From Chitinophaga pinensis (GTDB taxonomy: Bacteria; Bacteroidota; Bacteroidia; Chitinophagales; Chitinophagaceae): a stretch of 37,776 bases of DNA. The position numbers and the translations under genes are program-made. Below the pieces are notes generated by a model that was given only the letters and a program-made list of their open reading frames with translations, was not told where the DNA came from and did not search any database. Below are positions 25,316 to 35,913 of this stretch, in pieces (position 1 is the stretch's first letter; each line of letters starts with the position of its first letter). The stretch spans positions 1-37,776 of the forward strand of contig CAMDVD010000040.1 of the NCBI GenBank assembly GCA_945878115.1. Direction: 5' to 3'.

Positions 25316-28300
25316 CTATTCTTCATCATCGAACTGAAGGGATTGCTTCGAGTTCATCATGATTTCATATTCATCTTTACTGCCCACAATGATATCTTCG
25401 TATTCTTTTAAGCCTGTACCTGCTGGGATTAAATTACCAGTGATTACATTTTCTTTCAAGCCCCACATATAATCTGATTTACCAGCAATGGCAGCTTGTG
25501 ATAATACCTTAGTTGTTTCTTGGAACGATGCTGCAGATATCCAAGAGAAAGTACCTAAAGAGGCCTTGGTAATACCTAACAAGTTAGGACTAGAAGTTGC
25601 AGGTTGTGCATTTCTATATTGTACCAAAGTCTTATCATTTCTACGCAACAACGAATTCTCTTCGCGAACTTCACGTAAAGTAGAAATTTGACCTGGTATC
25701 ATTTTTACAGATGAACCAGCATCGGTTACTACAATCTTATCAAAGATCCAATCGTTCTCATCTTGGAATTCCAATTTGTCTACGATATCTCCTTCTAAGA
25801 ATTTAGTATCACCAGCATCTTCAATAGTTACTTTACGCATCATTTGTCGAACGATAACCTCCACATGTTTGTCATTGATTTTTACACCTTGCAAACGATA
25901 TACTTCTTGAATTTCATTCACCAAATATTCTTGAACCGCAAATGGACCTTTGATAGAAAGGATATCAGAAGGAGTTGTAGAACCATCACTCAATGGTGTA
26001 CCTGCTTTGATATAATCTCCTTCTTGAACAATGATATGTTTTGCCAAAGGCACTAAATATTTCTTAATGACACCATCTTTACTTTCGATGGTAATTTCAC
26101 GGTTACCACGTTTTACACCGCCGAATCCAACAACACCATCAATTTCTGCAACAACCGCAGGGTTAGATGGGTTACGTGCTTCAAACAATTCTGTAACTCG
26201 CGGAAGCCCCCCGGTGATATCTCTAGAACGACCCATCACACGTGGAATTTTTACTAAAATTTGACCACTTTGAATTGAATCACCATCGCTTACCATCAAG
26301 TGAGAGCCAACTGGCACATTGTACGTTTTATTGTCCTTGCCTTCTACAATGATTGCTGGTAATTTAGATTTATCTTTTGTTTCAATAATTACCTTTTCAC
26401 GTAAGCCTGATTGCTCATCCACCTCTTCGCGATAAGTGATACTTTCTATCATACTTTCAAAGCGAATCGTACCTGTAGCTTCAGAAATGATAACCGCATT
26501 AAACGGATCCCATGAACAAATCTCTGTCCCTTTTTTCAATTTCTGACCGTTCTTCACTTTCAATGTAGAACCATAAGGAATTTCACTGGTAACAAGCACT
26601 ATACCTTCATCATTCACAATTCTCATTTCACCCATACGAGTAATAACTACAATTGTTTCTTCACCTTCTTTATTTGTATATTTTGTTGTACGTACACTAT
26701 CGAATTCTATTTTGCCATCAAATTTAGAAAGCATAGATGAATCAATAGCCGATGAACTTGCCGCACCACCCACGTGGAAAGTACGTAAGGTAAGCTGAGT
26801 ACCTGGTTCACCGATAGATTGCGCTGCAATAATTCCAACTGCATCTCCGTTCTGTGCCATTTTGCCATTTGCTAAATTTACGCCATAGCATTTTGCACAC
26901 ACACCACGCTTACTTTCGCAAGTCAAAACTGAACGAATTTCTACAGTTTCAATTCCTGCTTTATCAATAGCTTCTGCTTTGTCGTAGGTTATTTCTAAAC
27001 CTGCTTCAATAATAACATTTCCTTCTGAATCAACTACATCATGTAAAGAGGTTCTACCCATTATACGATCTAACAATGGTTCTACAATTTCATCATTTTC
27101 TTTCAAAGCCGATGTAGCGTTGCCTCTTAGCGTACCACAATCTACTTCGCGAATAATAACGTCTTGCGCAACATCCACCAAACGACGTGTCAAGTAACCT
27201 GCATCCGCCGTTTTCAAAGCCGTATCCGCAAGACCTTTACGCGCACCATGGGTAGAAATGAAATACTCCAATACATTCAATCCATCTTTAAAGTTGGACA
27301 AGATTGGATTTTCAATGATCTCCGATCCAGTGCTACCACTTTTACGTGGTTTAGCCATCAATCCACGAATACCAGACAACTGCTTAATTTGTTGTTTACT
27401 ACCACGCGCACCACTATCTAGCATCATGTAAACCGAGTTGAAACCTTGTTTATCTGTTGCCATTTCACGAATCAAAGTCTCTGTAACTTTTGTATCTACA
27501 CGACTCCAAACGTCAATAATTTGATTATAACGCTCATTGTTCGTGATAAGACCCATGTTGTAATTTTCCCAAACTTCATCCACCTCATTTTTAGCAGATT
27601 CCAACATTTTTTGTTTCAAATCTGGAATGATCAAATCCTCTGGATTGAACGAAAGTCCACCTCTGAAGGCAGTACGGAATCCTAATGTTTTGATATCATC
27701 CAAGAACTTAACGGTAGTTGGAATGTCTGTCAATTTAATAATATCACCAATGATATTACGTAATGATTTTTTAGTTAATATTTCATTGATAAAACCAACT
27801 GTTGGTGGCGTGTTCAAGTTGAACATTACACGTCCTACCGTAGTTTCTAGTAATTTATTTTCAATTTCACCTTGTGCGTTTCTAACATTTACTTTTACTT
27901 TGATATAAGCATGTAAATCAACGATGCCTTCATTCAAAGCAATAATTACTTCATCAGGACTATAAAATATCATACCTTCTCCTTTTACAGGATCGCCAGG
28001 TAAATTTTTCTTTCCTTTTGAAATATAATAAAGACCCAATACCATGTCTTGTGATGGAAGGGTAATTGGTGTGCCATTTTGTGGATTCAAAATATTGTGT
28101 GAAGCCAACATCAATAATTGTGCTTCTAATACAGCGGCATTGCTCAAAGGAACATGCACCGCCATTTGATCACCATCAAAATCCGCATTGAACGAAGAAC
28201 AAACCAATGGGTGTAATTGGATCGCTTTACCTTCAATCAATTTTGGTTGGAAAGCTTGTATAGACAAACGGTGAAGGGTAGGGGCACGATTCAATAATAT

Positions 28301-29632
28301 CGGATGACCTTTCAAAATATTTTCTAAAATATCCCAAACTACAGCTTCTTTTTTCTCTACTAATTTCTTAGCTGATTTTACTGTTTTTACAATACCTCTT
28401 TCAATTAATTTACGAATAACAAACGGCTTGAAAAGCTCTGCTGCCATGTCTTTTGGAAGACCACATTCATGCAATTTCATTTCAGGTCCAACCACAATAA
28501 CCGAACGACCAGAATAATCCACACGTTTACCCAATAAGTTTTGACGGAAACGTCCTTGTTTACCTTTCAATACATCTGATAATGATTTTAACGCACGACC
28601 ACCTTCCGCTTTTACCGCATTTGATTTACGTGAATTATCCATCAAACTGTCTATTGCCTCTTGCAACATACGTTTCTCATTACGAAGGATAACCTCTGGT
28701 GCTTTGATTTCTAATAAACGCTTCAAACGATTATTACGAATAATCACACGACGATATAAATCATTCAAATCAGAAGATGCAAAACGACCGCCATCCAAAG
28801 GAACTAACGGACGAAGTTCTGGTGGTATTACAGGAATATACTGCATCACCATCCATTCTGGCTTATTCACAATATGCGAATTTGCTTCACGGAAAGCTTC
28901 TACTACACTTAATCTTTTTAATGCTTCTGCCTTACGTTGTTGCGAAGTTTCAAATGCTGCTGCGTTTCTTAATTCATAAGATAGTGTATCCAAATTGATT
29001 CTATTCAATAGCATATGAATAGCATCTGCACCCATTTTAGCGATGAACTTATTTGGATCATCATCACTCAACATTTGATTTTCTTTCGGTAACTTTTCTA
29101 ATATATCTAGGTACTCATCTTCAGAGATAAGTGCCATATAAGTATTTTCATTTTCTTTCATGGTCAAAGCAGAACGAATCATCGCATCGCCTTCACCACC
29201 TTGAATTACACAATATCTTTCATAATAAACAATCATCTCCAATTTCTTGGAACCAGTACCCAATAGGTAACCAATTTTATTTGGTAAGGATTTAAAATAC
29301 CAAATATGAACCACAGGAACTACCAATTTGATATGCCCCATACGCTCACGACGAACTTTCTTTTCAGTAACCTCCACGCCGCAACGGTCGCAGACGATAC
29401 CTTTATAGCGAATACGCTTATACTTACCGCAATAGCATTCGTAATCTTTGGTTGGCCCAAATATTTTTTCGCAAAACAAACCATCACGTTCAGGCTTGTA
29501 AGTACGATAATTAATGGTTTCAGGCTTTAAAATTTCACCAAAACTGCGATCCAAAATGGAATCAGGCGATGCTAAGGTGATTGTAATTTTGTTGAAAGCC
29601 GGTTTTGGTTTGTTTTCTCTTTTAAAACTCAT
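25316..29632 (-). CDS. rpoC: DNA-directed RNA polymerase subunit beta'
   Basis: The largest polymerase subunit, which holds the catalytic Mg2+ and part of the DNA clamp. The active-site motif [12 protein letters not shown] is near residue 482, and the N-terminal zinc ribbon shows CYCGKYK and CDRCGVEV. The second zinc site is [30 protein letters not shown] and [19 protein letters not shown] are conserved clamp and trigger regions. I use ATG 29632 ([15 protein letters not shown]), 1438 aa, as this is the normal start of Bacteroidota RpoC. A frame extending to 29680 adds 16 unlikely residues. Unusually, rpoB is not next to it: 29633 onward is a long leader, and the gene beyond is on the other strand. 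Transcription must start from its own promoter. Confidence 0.97.
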   Translation of the reverse strand: MSFKRENKPKPAFNKITITLASPDSILDRSFGEILKPETINYRTYKPERDGLFCEKIFGPTKDYECYCGKYKRIRYKGIVCDRCGVEVTEKKVRRERMGHIKLVVPVVHIWYFKSLPNKIGYLLGTGSKKLEMIVYYERYCVIQGGEGDAMIRSALTMKENENTYMALISEDEYLDILEKLPKENQMLSDDDPNKFIAKMGADAIHMLLNRINLDTLSYELRNAAAFETSQQRKAEALKRLSVVEAFREANSHIVNKPEWMVMQYIPVIPPELRPLVPLDGGRFASSDLNDLYRRVIIRNNRLKRLLEIKAPEVILRNEKRMLQEAIDSLMDNSRKSNAVKAEGGRALKSLSDVLKGKQGRFRQNLLGKRVDYSGRSVIVVGPEMKLHECGLPKDMAAELFKPFVIRKLIERGIVKTVKSAKKLVEKKEAVVWDILENILKGHPILLNRAPTLHRLSIQAFQPKLIEGKAIQLHPLVCSSFNADFDGDQMAVHVPLSNAAVLEAQLLMLASHNILNPQNGTPITLPSQDMVLGLYYISKGKKNLPGDPVKGEGMIFYSPDEVIIALNEGIVDLHAYIKVKVNVRNAQGEIENKLLETTVGRVMFNLNTPPTVGFINEILTKKSLRNIIGDIIKLTDIPTTVKFLDDIKTLGFRTAFRGGLSFNPEDLIIPDLKQKMLESAKNEVDEVWENYNMGLITNNERYNQIIDVWSRVDTKVTETLIREMATDKQGFNSVYMMLDSGARGSKQQIKQLSGIRGLMAKPRKSGSTGSEIIENPILSNFKDGLNVLEYFISTHGARKGLADTALKTADAGYLTRRLVDVAQDVIIREVDCGTLRGNATSALKENDEIVEPLLDRIMGRTSLHDVVDSEGNVIIEAGLEITYDKAEAIDKAGIETVEIRSVLTCESKRGVCAKCYGVNLANGKMAQNGDAVGIIAAQSIGEPGTQLTLRTFHVGGAASSSAIDSSMLSKFDGKIEFDSVRTTKYTNKEGEETIVVITRMGEMRIVNDEGIVLVTSEIPYGSTLKVKNGQKLKKGTEICSWDPFNAVIISEATGTIRFESMIESITYREEVDEQSGLREKVIIETKDKSKLPAIIVEGKDNKTYNVPVGSHLMVSDGDSIQSGQILVKIPRVMGRSRDITGGLPRVTELFEARNPSNPAVVAEIDGVVGFGGVKRGNREITIESKDGVIKKYLVPLAKHIIVQEGDYIKAGTPLSDGSTTPSDILSIKGPFAVQEYLVNEIQEVYRLQGVKINDKHVEVIVRQMMRKVTIEDAGDTKFLEGDIVDKLEFQDENDWIFDKIVVTDAGSSVKMIPGQISTLREVREENSLLRRNDKTLVQYRNAQPATSSPNLLGITKASLGTFSWISAASFQETTKVLSQAAIAGKSDYMWGLKENVITGNLIPAGTGLKEYEDIIVGSKDEYEIMMNSKQSLQFDDEE

Positions 29633-29894
29633 TGGATTTTTTTTTGTGTTTATATCTTGAATCGAAAAAATAGGTTTCACGCGCTACACCCGCACAACAT
29701 GATTAAGATCCGTCAAAAACATGTGGCTACATGAATAGGATGACTGGATTTAAAACGTTGTGAGTGGCTAAAACTCAATATGTATAGGTATCTCAATTAC
29801 TTACATTTGAACACATACAAAGTGCAACTAAGCCCATTAGTTGATGTAATTGGTTGGTCGATAAGTGTATAAATTGAATGTAGCCACGGAAAAC
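29633..29894 (-). promoter_or_regulatory. Long rpoC leader with internal complementarity
   Basis: Near the predicted 5' end the RNA has GUGGCUACAU (plus-strand 29878-29887). It can pair with AUGUAGCCAC (29723-29732) across 145 nt, a perfect 10-bp match. A competing UAGCCAC (29764-29770) lies between them, in the loop of a small hairpin UGAGU-UUUAGCC-ACUCA. Two mutually exclusive partners for one segment are what a regulated leader could show. No known riboswitch is recognised, and the function is inference. Confidence 0.45.
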
Positions 29895-29900
29895 AGGGTG

Positions 29901-29932
29901 CGAAAGTAATATAATATCTTTAAAATGTCAGA
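29901..29932 (-). promoter_or_regulatory. Predicted promoter of rpoC
   Basis: On the minus strand TCTG, 20 bp, TACTTTCG, which differs from TTTG-N20-TAnnTTTG by one base in each box. The start of transcription would be near 29894, about 260 nt before the ATG. Confidence 0.5.
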
Positions 29933-29944
29933 TTAATTTTCTGA

Positions 29945-30397
29945 AAATTTGGGGCTGTCAGCTGAAGGCTCTTCATCCAAGCTTTAGTTCGGGCTGTCCG
30001 TTTGTAGTTCGCCTTGCCAGATATTGGGGTAATTATAATGTGCTTTTTCAAAGCAAGTCGAAGCTACCACTTCCATCCCGCAGCCCTTGAGTAAATTGTT
30101 CATTGTGCAACTTTTCTCTCCTTCTCATTCTCATTTTCATTCTCATTTTCATTCCCTTTCTCTTTCTCCTTTCCTTCCCTTCCCATTCACATACACAAAA
30201 TTCTCATTGCCATAATTAAACTGTCAAATTATATATTTTAAACTAAATATATCAAAACCAGCTATTTGCGATTTTTTATACAGTATAAATCAAGTATAGT
30301 TCTCTTAAAAATAAGTCTGTTATTTCGTTCACTTTCTTCTATAATTCCAAAGCTACCTACTGGATTAGAATGAATCTTTTTTCTGTGTTAGATTGTC
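29945..30397. other. Gene-free spacer with pyrimidine-rich simple repeat
   Basis: 29950-30105 contains text such as GGCTGTCCGTTTGTAGTTCG and ATCCCGCAGCCC, which looks like a dispersed element but has no second copy here. 30110-30190 is almost only C and T, built of CATTYT/CTTTCC units (CTCATTCTCATTTTCATT and so on). The rest is AT-rich with no gene. Confidence 0.5.
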
Positions 30398-30482
30398 ATG
30401 TGGTATTATTGGAGAAATTACTTGCCTAAAAATACTTGTTGTTTTTTTAATATTAGTATCTCTAATAGAAAAGAAGATACTG

Positions 30483-30490
30483 TACTTTTG
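30483..30490 (+). promoter_or_regulatory. -7 element before the SprB-repeat gene
   Basis: TACTTTTG is a perfect TAnnTTTG. No clear TTTG lies 19-21 bp upstream. It ends 21 bp before ATG 30512, which supports that start over the earlier in-frame ATG at 30398. Confidence 0.4.
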
Positions 30491-30511
30491 TCGCTTCTCA
30501 TTTTCAAGCAG

Positions 30512-33142
30512 ATGAAAACAATCCCTTACATTTTATTCCTTTGTCTAAGCCTTCAAGGGTTTTCGCAATGCGGCACACCAATCAGCACCTTTCCTTATAC
30601 AGAAAGTTTTGAGTCAGGGACTGCTGGCTGGACACATGGCGGTATTGGCGATGACTGGGCTTGGGGAGTACCCAATAAATCTATTATTCAAGCAGCAGGT
30701 GCTGGTACTAAATGTTGGGTTACTGGTGGGCTGAATGGTTCATTCTATAATTATGGCGAAAGGTCTTATGTCGTAAGTCCATGCTTTGATTTTACGAACC
30801 TTTCTTATCCGCATGTCAAAATGAAAATTTATTGGGAAAGTGAAAATCAATATGATGGCGCTGTATTTCAATATTCCTTAAACAATGGGAATACTTGGAA
30901 TAATGTTGGCAATGCCAGCAGTACAATAGATTGTTTGAACCAAAACTGGTATAACCAAACCAATATTAGTGGATTGAATACACTTGCCAATCCAAAACAT
31001 GGATGGGCTGGTAACTCCGCTTCCTCCAGTGGTGGGTGCTTAGGTGGTAGTGGAAGTATGGGGTGGGTAACGGCGCAACAATGTATGTCCAATCTATCAG
31101 GGCAAGCATCCGTTCAATTTAGATTCGCATTTGGTTCTGGAACTATATGCAACAATTTTGATGGCTTCGCTTTTGATGATATTACCATCGGAAATGCACC
31201 ACCCAATTATGCAAGTTATTCCTTCGCTTGCACAGGCAATCCTTTGGAGTATCAATTTACCAATACTTCTCCTTTATGTGCTACGCTGAATCAATGGGAT
31301 TTCGGTGACCCGGCTTCCGGAGCAAATAATGTCAGCAATAATATTAACCCAACGCATGTATTTTCTTCACCAGGAATATACAACGTATCTCTTACAGTCT
31401 CTGGTCCTTGTAATGCAACGTCAACTTTAATAAAAAATCTTATTACATTGAATACTAGTGCATTGGGTACTAATCCTACTTGCAGTAATAGCAACAGTGG
31501 AAGCATTATTATTTCCACTACAGGCAATTTTGGACTCACCACATTTACATTACAACCAAATGGAATTACTAATAATTCTGGTGTGTTTAATTCGCTGGGG
31601 AGTAATACGTATACAATTACAACCTCTGATGCCAATGCCTGTAGCTTGAGTAATATCGTAACTTTAACTACGCCTCCTGCAATCACTTGGTCCAATTTTT
31701 TAAGGACAAATATCACTTGTAATGGTTTGCAAAATGGAAGTATCCAAGCATCTGCAACAGGAGGGGCTGGTGGAATGAATTATATTCTCAATCCGGGTAA
31801 TATCTCCAATAGCAGTGGAAATTTTTCACCCCTCAATATTGGAAGCTATACTATAACGGCAACGGATGTGAATGGCTGTTCCATTCAAACGATTACAAGT
31901 ATTAGCCAGCCGAATCTGATAACTACTGGTTCATTTGCTGTAAGCAATGTAAAATGTAATGGCGGCAATGACGGACAAATATCGGCTACCTACCTAGGTG
32001 GTACTGGTTCATTTACTTATACCATCAATCCAACCGGTATTAGCAATAGCACTGGTATTTTTACAGGATTATCCGCTATAACGTATACCATCACCGGAAC
32101 GGATGCGAATGGTTGTAGCAAAACTTCCTCTGTTACGCTTACGGAACCTAGTAAAGTTACCATCACAAACATATTGATCACTCAACCAGGTTGTTCACCC
32201 GGTAATGATGGTACAGCAACTGTTTCCGCTATTGGTGGCATTGGACTATTAACCTATTCTATGGGCGGCTCATTTACCAATGCAGCACAATTTTCTAGTT
32301 TGACGGCAAACACATTTACCATCACCGTGAAGGATGCAAATGGATGTACTGCTACATCCAGTATAACCTTGCAAAACCCCAACGGACCACAAATAAGCTC
32401 AGTACAAGTAACACATGCTTTATGTTTTGGTGATAATAATGGGAGTATTCTTTGTTCTGCAACAGCAACAGCCACGCCGATGTCTTTCACTATTACACCT
32501 TCAAATAGTACAAACAGTACAGGTCTATTTTCTGCAATGTCTGCTGGCAACTATGTCATTACAGTAAGCGATGCCAACCTTTGCACTGCTACTACCAATG
32601 CGAGTATATATGAACCTGAAAAATTAGTGATTGATACTTTTTACACGGTTTTTGGTACTTGTGGTTCCAATATTACTGAACATGCAATTGCCCACGCTAC
32701 AGGTGGCGTTACTCCTTATATCTACGAACTTGCACCCATTACCGCGACCAACACAACAGGTTATTTTTCTCCAGTGAATGCGGGTGTGTATACTTTAACA
32801 GTTACAGACAATCATGCATGTACTGCAAGAAGTATTTTATTTGTGAGTGAAAAAATTTGTTGTGAAAATATTTTTATTCCCAATGTATTCTCGCCAAATA
32901 ACGATGCCAAAAATGATGAGTTTAGAATTGTAAATGCAGCTGGTATACAATTAATTAACTTCAAAATATATAATCGCTGGGGCAATGAAGTATTCCGCAC
33001 CCTATCTCTAGAAGATGGATGGAATGGTCGTTATAAAGGCGTAGATGCCGAAATCGGGACTTACTATTATTTCATCAAATACCAGTGCCTAAGCAGTGGT
33101 AAAGAATATTCATTGCAAGGAGATTTATTGCTTTTACGATAA
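30512..33142 (+). CDS. SprB-repeat surface protein with T9SS type B sorting domain
   Basis: An 876-aa secreted protein. It has a signal peptide (MKTIPYILFLCLSLQGFSQ), then a MAM/lectin-like domain (FPYTESFESG to about residue 225) and a PKD-type domain (LNQWDFGD to residue 310). Six SprB-type repeats of about 75 residues follow, each starting near a Cys (NPTCSNSNSGS, ITCNGLQNGS, VKCNGGNDGQ, PGCSPGNDGT, ALCFGDNNGS, GTCGSNITE). The C-terminal domain IFIPNVFSPNNDAKNDEF...YNRWGNEVF...GTYYYFIKY is the gliding-motility-associated type B sorting domain. It should be exported by T9SS and anchored outside, as an adhesin-like protein. I choose ATG 30512 over 30398 because of the signal peptide and the nearby -7 box. 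Confidence 0.95.
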   Translation: MKTIPYILFLCLSLQGFSQCGTPISTFPYTESFESGTAGWTHGGIGDDWAWGVPNKSIIQAAGAGTKCWVTGGLNGSFYNYGERSYVVSPCFDFTNLSYPHVKMKIYWESENQYDGAVFQYSLNNGNTWNNVGNASSTIDCLNQNWYNQTNISGLNTLANPKHGWAGNSASSSGGCLGGSGSMGWVTAQQCMSNLSGQASVQFRFAFGSGTICNNFDGFAFDDITIGNAPPNYASYSFACTGNPLEYQFTNTSPLCATLNQWDFGDPASGANNVSNNINPTHVFSSPGIYNVSLTVSGPCNATSTLIKNLITLNTSALGTNPTCSNSNSGSIIISTTGNFGLTTFTLQPNGITNNSGVFNSLGSNTYTITTSDANACSLSNIVTLTTPPAITWSNFLRTNITCNGLQNGSIQASATGGAGGMNYILNPGNISNSSGNFSPLNIGSYTITATDVNGCSIQTITSISQPNLITTGSFAVSNVKCNGGNDGQISATYLGGTGSFTYTINPTGISNSTGIFTGLSAITYTITGTDANGCSKTSSVTLTEPSKVTITNILITQPGCSPGNDGTATVSAIGGIGLLTYSMGGSFTNAAQFSSLTANTFTITVKDANGCTATSSITLQNPNGPQISSVQVTHALCFGDNNGSILCSATATATPMSFTITPSNSTNSTGLFSAMSAGNYVITVSDANLCTATTNASIYEPEKLVIDTFYTVFGTCGSNITEHAIAHATGGVTPYIYELAPITATNTTGYFSPVNAGVYTLTVTDNHACTARSILFVSEKICCENIFIPNVFSPNNDAKNDEFRIVNAAGIQLINFKIYNRWGNEVFRTLSLEDGWNGRYKGVDAEIGTYYYFIKYQCLSSGKEYSLQGDLLLLR

Positions 33143-33270
33143 GTTGAGTTGAGGCGGTTTGTAAGGCCGCAGCTAAGATGTTTGTTTGAAACTAGATAGG
33201 GTAGAGTGAGTGGTGATTTTAGAGTTCAAATCAAATAGGACAGATAATAAAAGTAAAGGGAGCTTATTTT

Positions 33271-33386
33271 CCTATCGGTTGGTGTCCCACCAACCGAAAT
33301 TAAAGTTTCATGCTGTTCCACATCTTCCGCTCAGCAACATGTCCGTTACGCCCTTGTTGGTGTTATCACCAACAATTTTTATTTTT
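33271..33386. repeat. Two TTGGTG hairpins with partners at 7.4-7.6 kb
   Basis: CCTATCGGTTGGTGTCCCAC then CAACCGAAAT (33271-33300) matches 7432-7460. TTGTTGGTG-TTAT-CACCAACAA followed by TTTTTATTTTTT (33354-33386) matches 7576-7600. The second has a terminator shape and could end the SprB-repeat transcript. The two hairpins occur in the same order at both loci, at different spacing. Confidence 0.7.
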
Positions 33387-33394
33387 TCGAACAA

Positions 33395-33570
33395 TCCAAT
33401 AATACACTCCTAAGCAAACTTTCTATGCAAAAGATAAATCTTCAAATCAACATAATATAAACCCAAATTAACTATTTTTGAAAAATGCTTACGAAACCCT
33501 AATCTCCGTCAATTTGCGATACAGTAGAGTTGTCTTATAAAGTTTTGTATCAGGGATAAGTAATTTGGTG
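33395..33570 (+). repeat. Diverged about 175-bp intergenic element, copy 2
   Basis: Collinear with 22446-22620, sharing ATCCAATAAT, CAAACTTTC, AAAGATAAA, TATTTTTGA, ATGCTTACGAAAC and TTTTGTATC/GGGATAAGTAA. It ends about 30 bp before the unknown gene at 33599. Confidence 0.55.
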
Positions 33571-33598
33571 GCAATTTTACCGGGACAGTCCATAAATT

Positions 33599-34186
33599 AT
33601 GACAGACAAACAAATTGAGAAAATTAAACTGAAAATTGACAAGTACAAAAAGGCACTTGCGTCAGACAAAAAATATTGGGGAGGCTATTATCACGACGGA
33701 CAAGGAATTCGTTATTTAATTCCTGAACTTTATATTCAAATTGCAGATTACAAAGGAGCACTTAAATACTTTAATTGGTTTCATAAAAATTTTGAAGACG
33801 ATAGTTGTTATCCAATTTTTCTATTTGAATGGACATTTGTTTTATATAAAAATAACTTACGAAAAGATGCAGAAAAAAAACTTCACCAAACTTTTTTCTC
33901 AAACACCTATTTGCTTGACAAATTTCTCGGAAAAGAGTTTTTAGATCTAGATAAAAATGAAAGTTCAAGTTGGGAATACCAAAGTTTAAAAGACCATTAT
34001 CGCTATGACAAAAACAGGACAGATTTTGTTGACTTTGCAAATTGGATAGAAGAAGAATTACAAACAAGAATATTTTTAGACAAAGCAAATCGGTTCGTAG
34101 AAATCGAACAACTTTTAAAAACAACACCAATTGGAAAAAAAAGGAGTGAACTTGTAAATGAGTTAAGCCACTTAAAATACAATTAA
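33599..34186 (+). CDS. Unknown 195-aa helical protein (TPR-like)
   Basis: I do not recognise a named family. The protein is soluble, mostly helical and charged. ALASDKKYWGGYYHDGQGIR near residues 19-38 and YIQIADYKGALKYFNWFHKN near 46-65, plus LFEWTFVLYKNNLRKDAEKK near 85-104, look like paired helices of TPR-like repeats. There is no signal peptide or membrane segment. The ATG 33599 gives MTDKQIEKIKLKIDKYKK. Flanks on both sides are dispersed repeats, and GAC/ACA-rich codon use resembles that of the cassette-bounded outer-membrane gene, so acquisition as a single gene is possible. Confidence 0.75.
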   Translation: MTDKQIEKIKLKIDKYKKALASDKKYWGGYYHDGQGIRYLIPELYIQIADYKGALKYFNWFHKNFEDDSCYPIFLFEWTFVLYKNNLRKDAEKKLHQTFFSNTYLLDKFLGKEFLDLDKNESSSWEYQSLKDHYRYDKNRTDFVDFANWIEEELQTRIFLDKANRFVEIEQLLKTTPIGKKRSELVNELSHLKYN

Positions 34187-34212
34187 AGTCATTTGGAAAT
34201 ACCAATTAAAAT

Positions 34213-34280
34213 ATCCGTTCTTCGGAGTGTCCTTCGCTCCGAAGTAACATTCTTTTGCTTTTAGCAAACTAATCAAATGT
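34213..34280. repeat. Dispersed element with CTTCGGAG hairpin, copy 2
   Basis: CTTCGGAG and CTCCGAAG form a perfect 8-bp stem, followed by TAACATTCTTTTGCTTTTAG. It matches 24963-25032. It starts 26 bp after the 195-aa gene. Confidence 0.7.
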
Positions 34281-34434
34281 TCCTTTTTCGTTCAACAATA
34301 TTTACATTCAGCATTTCTCGTTTGTCTTGAACGTAGCTCTTTGACTTTCTCTCAATTAAGCTTGCATCATTAAAACCCGAGAATAGTAGTTTTCAACTTG
34401 TTGATTTTCAATTTATTAAAAACTGCTGTATAGA

Positions 34435-34556
34435 ATGTTCCGCAGGGCATGTCGAAGTAAAGATAATGGCAGATTTGCAATCTGCTTGTATGCGATTAAA
34501 AATTGCTTTAAATCTACCATTCGAGATGCGCTGCGCTAACATCTCGAATAGCCCAA
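34435..34556 (+). repeat. Dispersed 120-bp element, copy 1
   Basis: ATGTTCCGCAGGGCATGTCG, then GCAGATTTGCAATCTGC, TATGCGATTAAAAATTGCTT and GAGATGCGCTGCGCTAACAT. It matches 35914-36035 in the same orientation almost throughout. It has several small stems: GCAGATT/AATCTGC, and CGAGATG with CATCTCG around GCGCTGCGC. Confidence 0.8.
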
Positions 34557-34681
34557 TTAGCTATATCAGTTGTTTTCATTGGATGCGAGTGAAACGTAAA
34601 ATAAAATCAGGTTCAAGGGCTTGATGAACGATGTGAATAATTAGCGGTTAATCATGGACCATAGCTTTTTGGCTAAAAAAA

Positions 34682-34717
34682 AGTGTGTAAAACAATTTAG
34701 GAATCGTTTTACACACT
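34682..34717 (-). terminator. Rho-independent terminator of the DUF4397 gene
   Basis: AGTGTGTAAAAC and GTTTTACACACT form a perfect 12-bp stem. On the minus strand it is followed by eight T's. It lies 83 bp beyond the stop. Confidence 0.85.
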
Positions 34718-34799
34718 GATTGGTTAAGACCGTTGACTCTATTCTACACCTACTCTAATTTCCAACCGTATTTTAAGGTAGGGGATGAGTGGGAAGGAA

Positions 34800-35492
34800 T
34801 TAGTTGTTTACAATGATGGATGCATTTAATGCTGTAGCACCAGATGCTGTAGCAAATCCGCGAGCATAAACCGTGTATATTTTACCGGCAGTTAAAGCGA
34901 TACCTGGTAAGGGTAGGGCTACTGTTGTTGTTCCAGCTAAACGTACCTCTAAGTTATACGTTCCGGCATCTACTGGAGTAAAAGCAGATGCAGATTTGAA
35001 TGCCTGATTTGGAAACAATACACTTCCACCGGTTACAGCTACATCAACTGCAGGAGCATTAGGTGATAAATGGATAAATCGTACATGAGCTTTACCTGCA
35101 GCAGGTGTGGTCAAATCATCATTTAATACGATTGCTGAAATTTTAGATACAGAATCTATGGCAAAGATGCTATAATTTTTATTAGCAACAAATGGCACAT
35201 CGGCGTTGATAACAGTGGTAGTGGTTCCTTTTACATTTACTTTAATGTTTCGAGTTCCTTCGGCAACTTCTACATAGGGGGTATTACTTAAATAAGCAAG
35301 AGATGCTTTGTTTTGGTTGTCCACTAAAATATCCACTTCCGGACCATCTGGAGAGGCATGGACAACTTGGATTTTGGCCTTTGGATCAGCTACATCCACG
35401 ACGTCGTCTTTTGTACAGCTAGAGAATAAGGTTACAACTGATAGGAAAGCTAATGAGCTTAACGTTACGATTCTTTTTTTCATTTTTTTCAT
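34800..35492 (-). CDS. DUF4397 domain-containing lipoprotein
   Basis: A 230-aa lipoprotein. The signal peptide ends in a lipobox (VTLFSSC, Cys near residue 26), so it is probably attached to the outer membrane or exposed on the surface. The mature part holds two tandem DUF4397-type beta units. The first is IQVVHASPDGPEVDILVDNQ with its TPYVEVAEGTRNIKV, and the second is VRFIHLSPNAPAVDVAV with its FTPVDAGTYNLEV. The function of this family is unknown. The start may be ATG 35492 (MKKMKKR) or ATG 35483 (MKKR). A long A-run on the coding strand precedes it, as is common for Bacteroidota start regions. It is monocistronic, with its own terminator. Confidence 0.92.
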   Translation of the reverse strand: MKKMKKRIVTLSSLAFLSVVTLFSSCTKDDVVDVADPKAKIQVVHASPDGPEVDILVDNQNKASLAYLSNTPYVEVAEGTRNIKVNVKGTTTTVINADVPFVANKNYSIFAIDSVSKISAIVLNDDLTTPAAGKAHVRFIHLSPNAPAVDVAVTGGSVLFPNQAFKSASAFTPVDAGTYNLEVRLAGTTTVALPLPGIALTAGKIYTVYARGFATASGATALNASIIVNN

Positions 35493-35913
35493 TTTTTTTT
35501 TTTTGTTTTGTTTGTGAGAGTTAATTTAAATTGTTTAGATAATTACGTAAATACTTAAACAAGACGCAATGATATGACGATGCGTTTGTTTTAAAAAAAT
35601 AAAATCTCTTTTTTTTGTCATGGTAGTGTCATAAGTAATTTTCGTTTAAATTTTAGCACCGTCATCTAAGAGGACTTTATGGGATTATAACAGAGAATAT
35701 GGTTATAAATAGTACAATATCAATGATATAAAAATAGAATAATAAATAATAATAAATAGTTACATATGAAATTGCTTCCTTTCTTACGAGTTGTTTGGGT
35801 TGAAGTTTACAGGATATTTTCCGGTTAATGTTTTGCTAATACGCTATTTACTGTAAATTTTATTGTTTCATTATATACCTATTAATTTAAACATGTCATC
35901 ATAGCTCTTCAAT
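35493..35913. other. AT-rich spacer upstream of the DUF4397 gene
   Basis: Very AT-rich with stops in all frames, including AATAATAAATAATAATAAAT near 35740. It must hold the promoter of the DUF4397 gene, but I cannot point to a good TTTG/TAnnTTTG pair. No gene is seen. Confidence 0.4.

Noticed and set aside
29681-30397. A remnant of rpoB upstream of rpoC
   Set aside because: I looked for RpoB-like peptides in the three minus-strand frames and found only stops and non-coding text.
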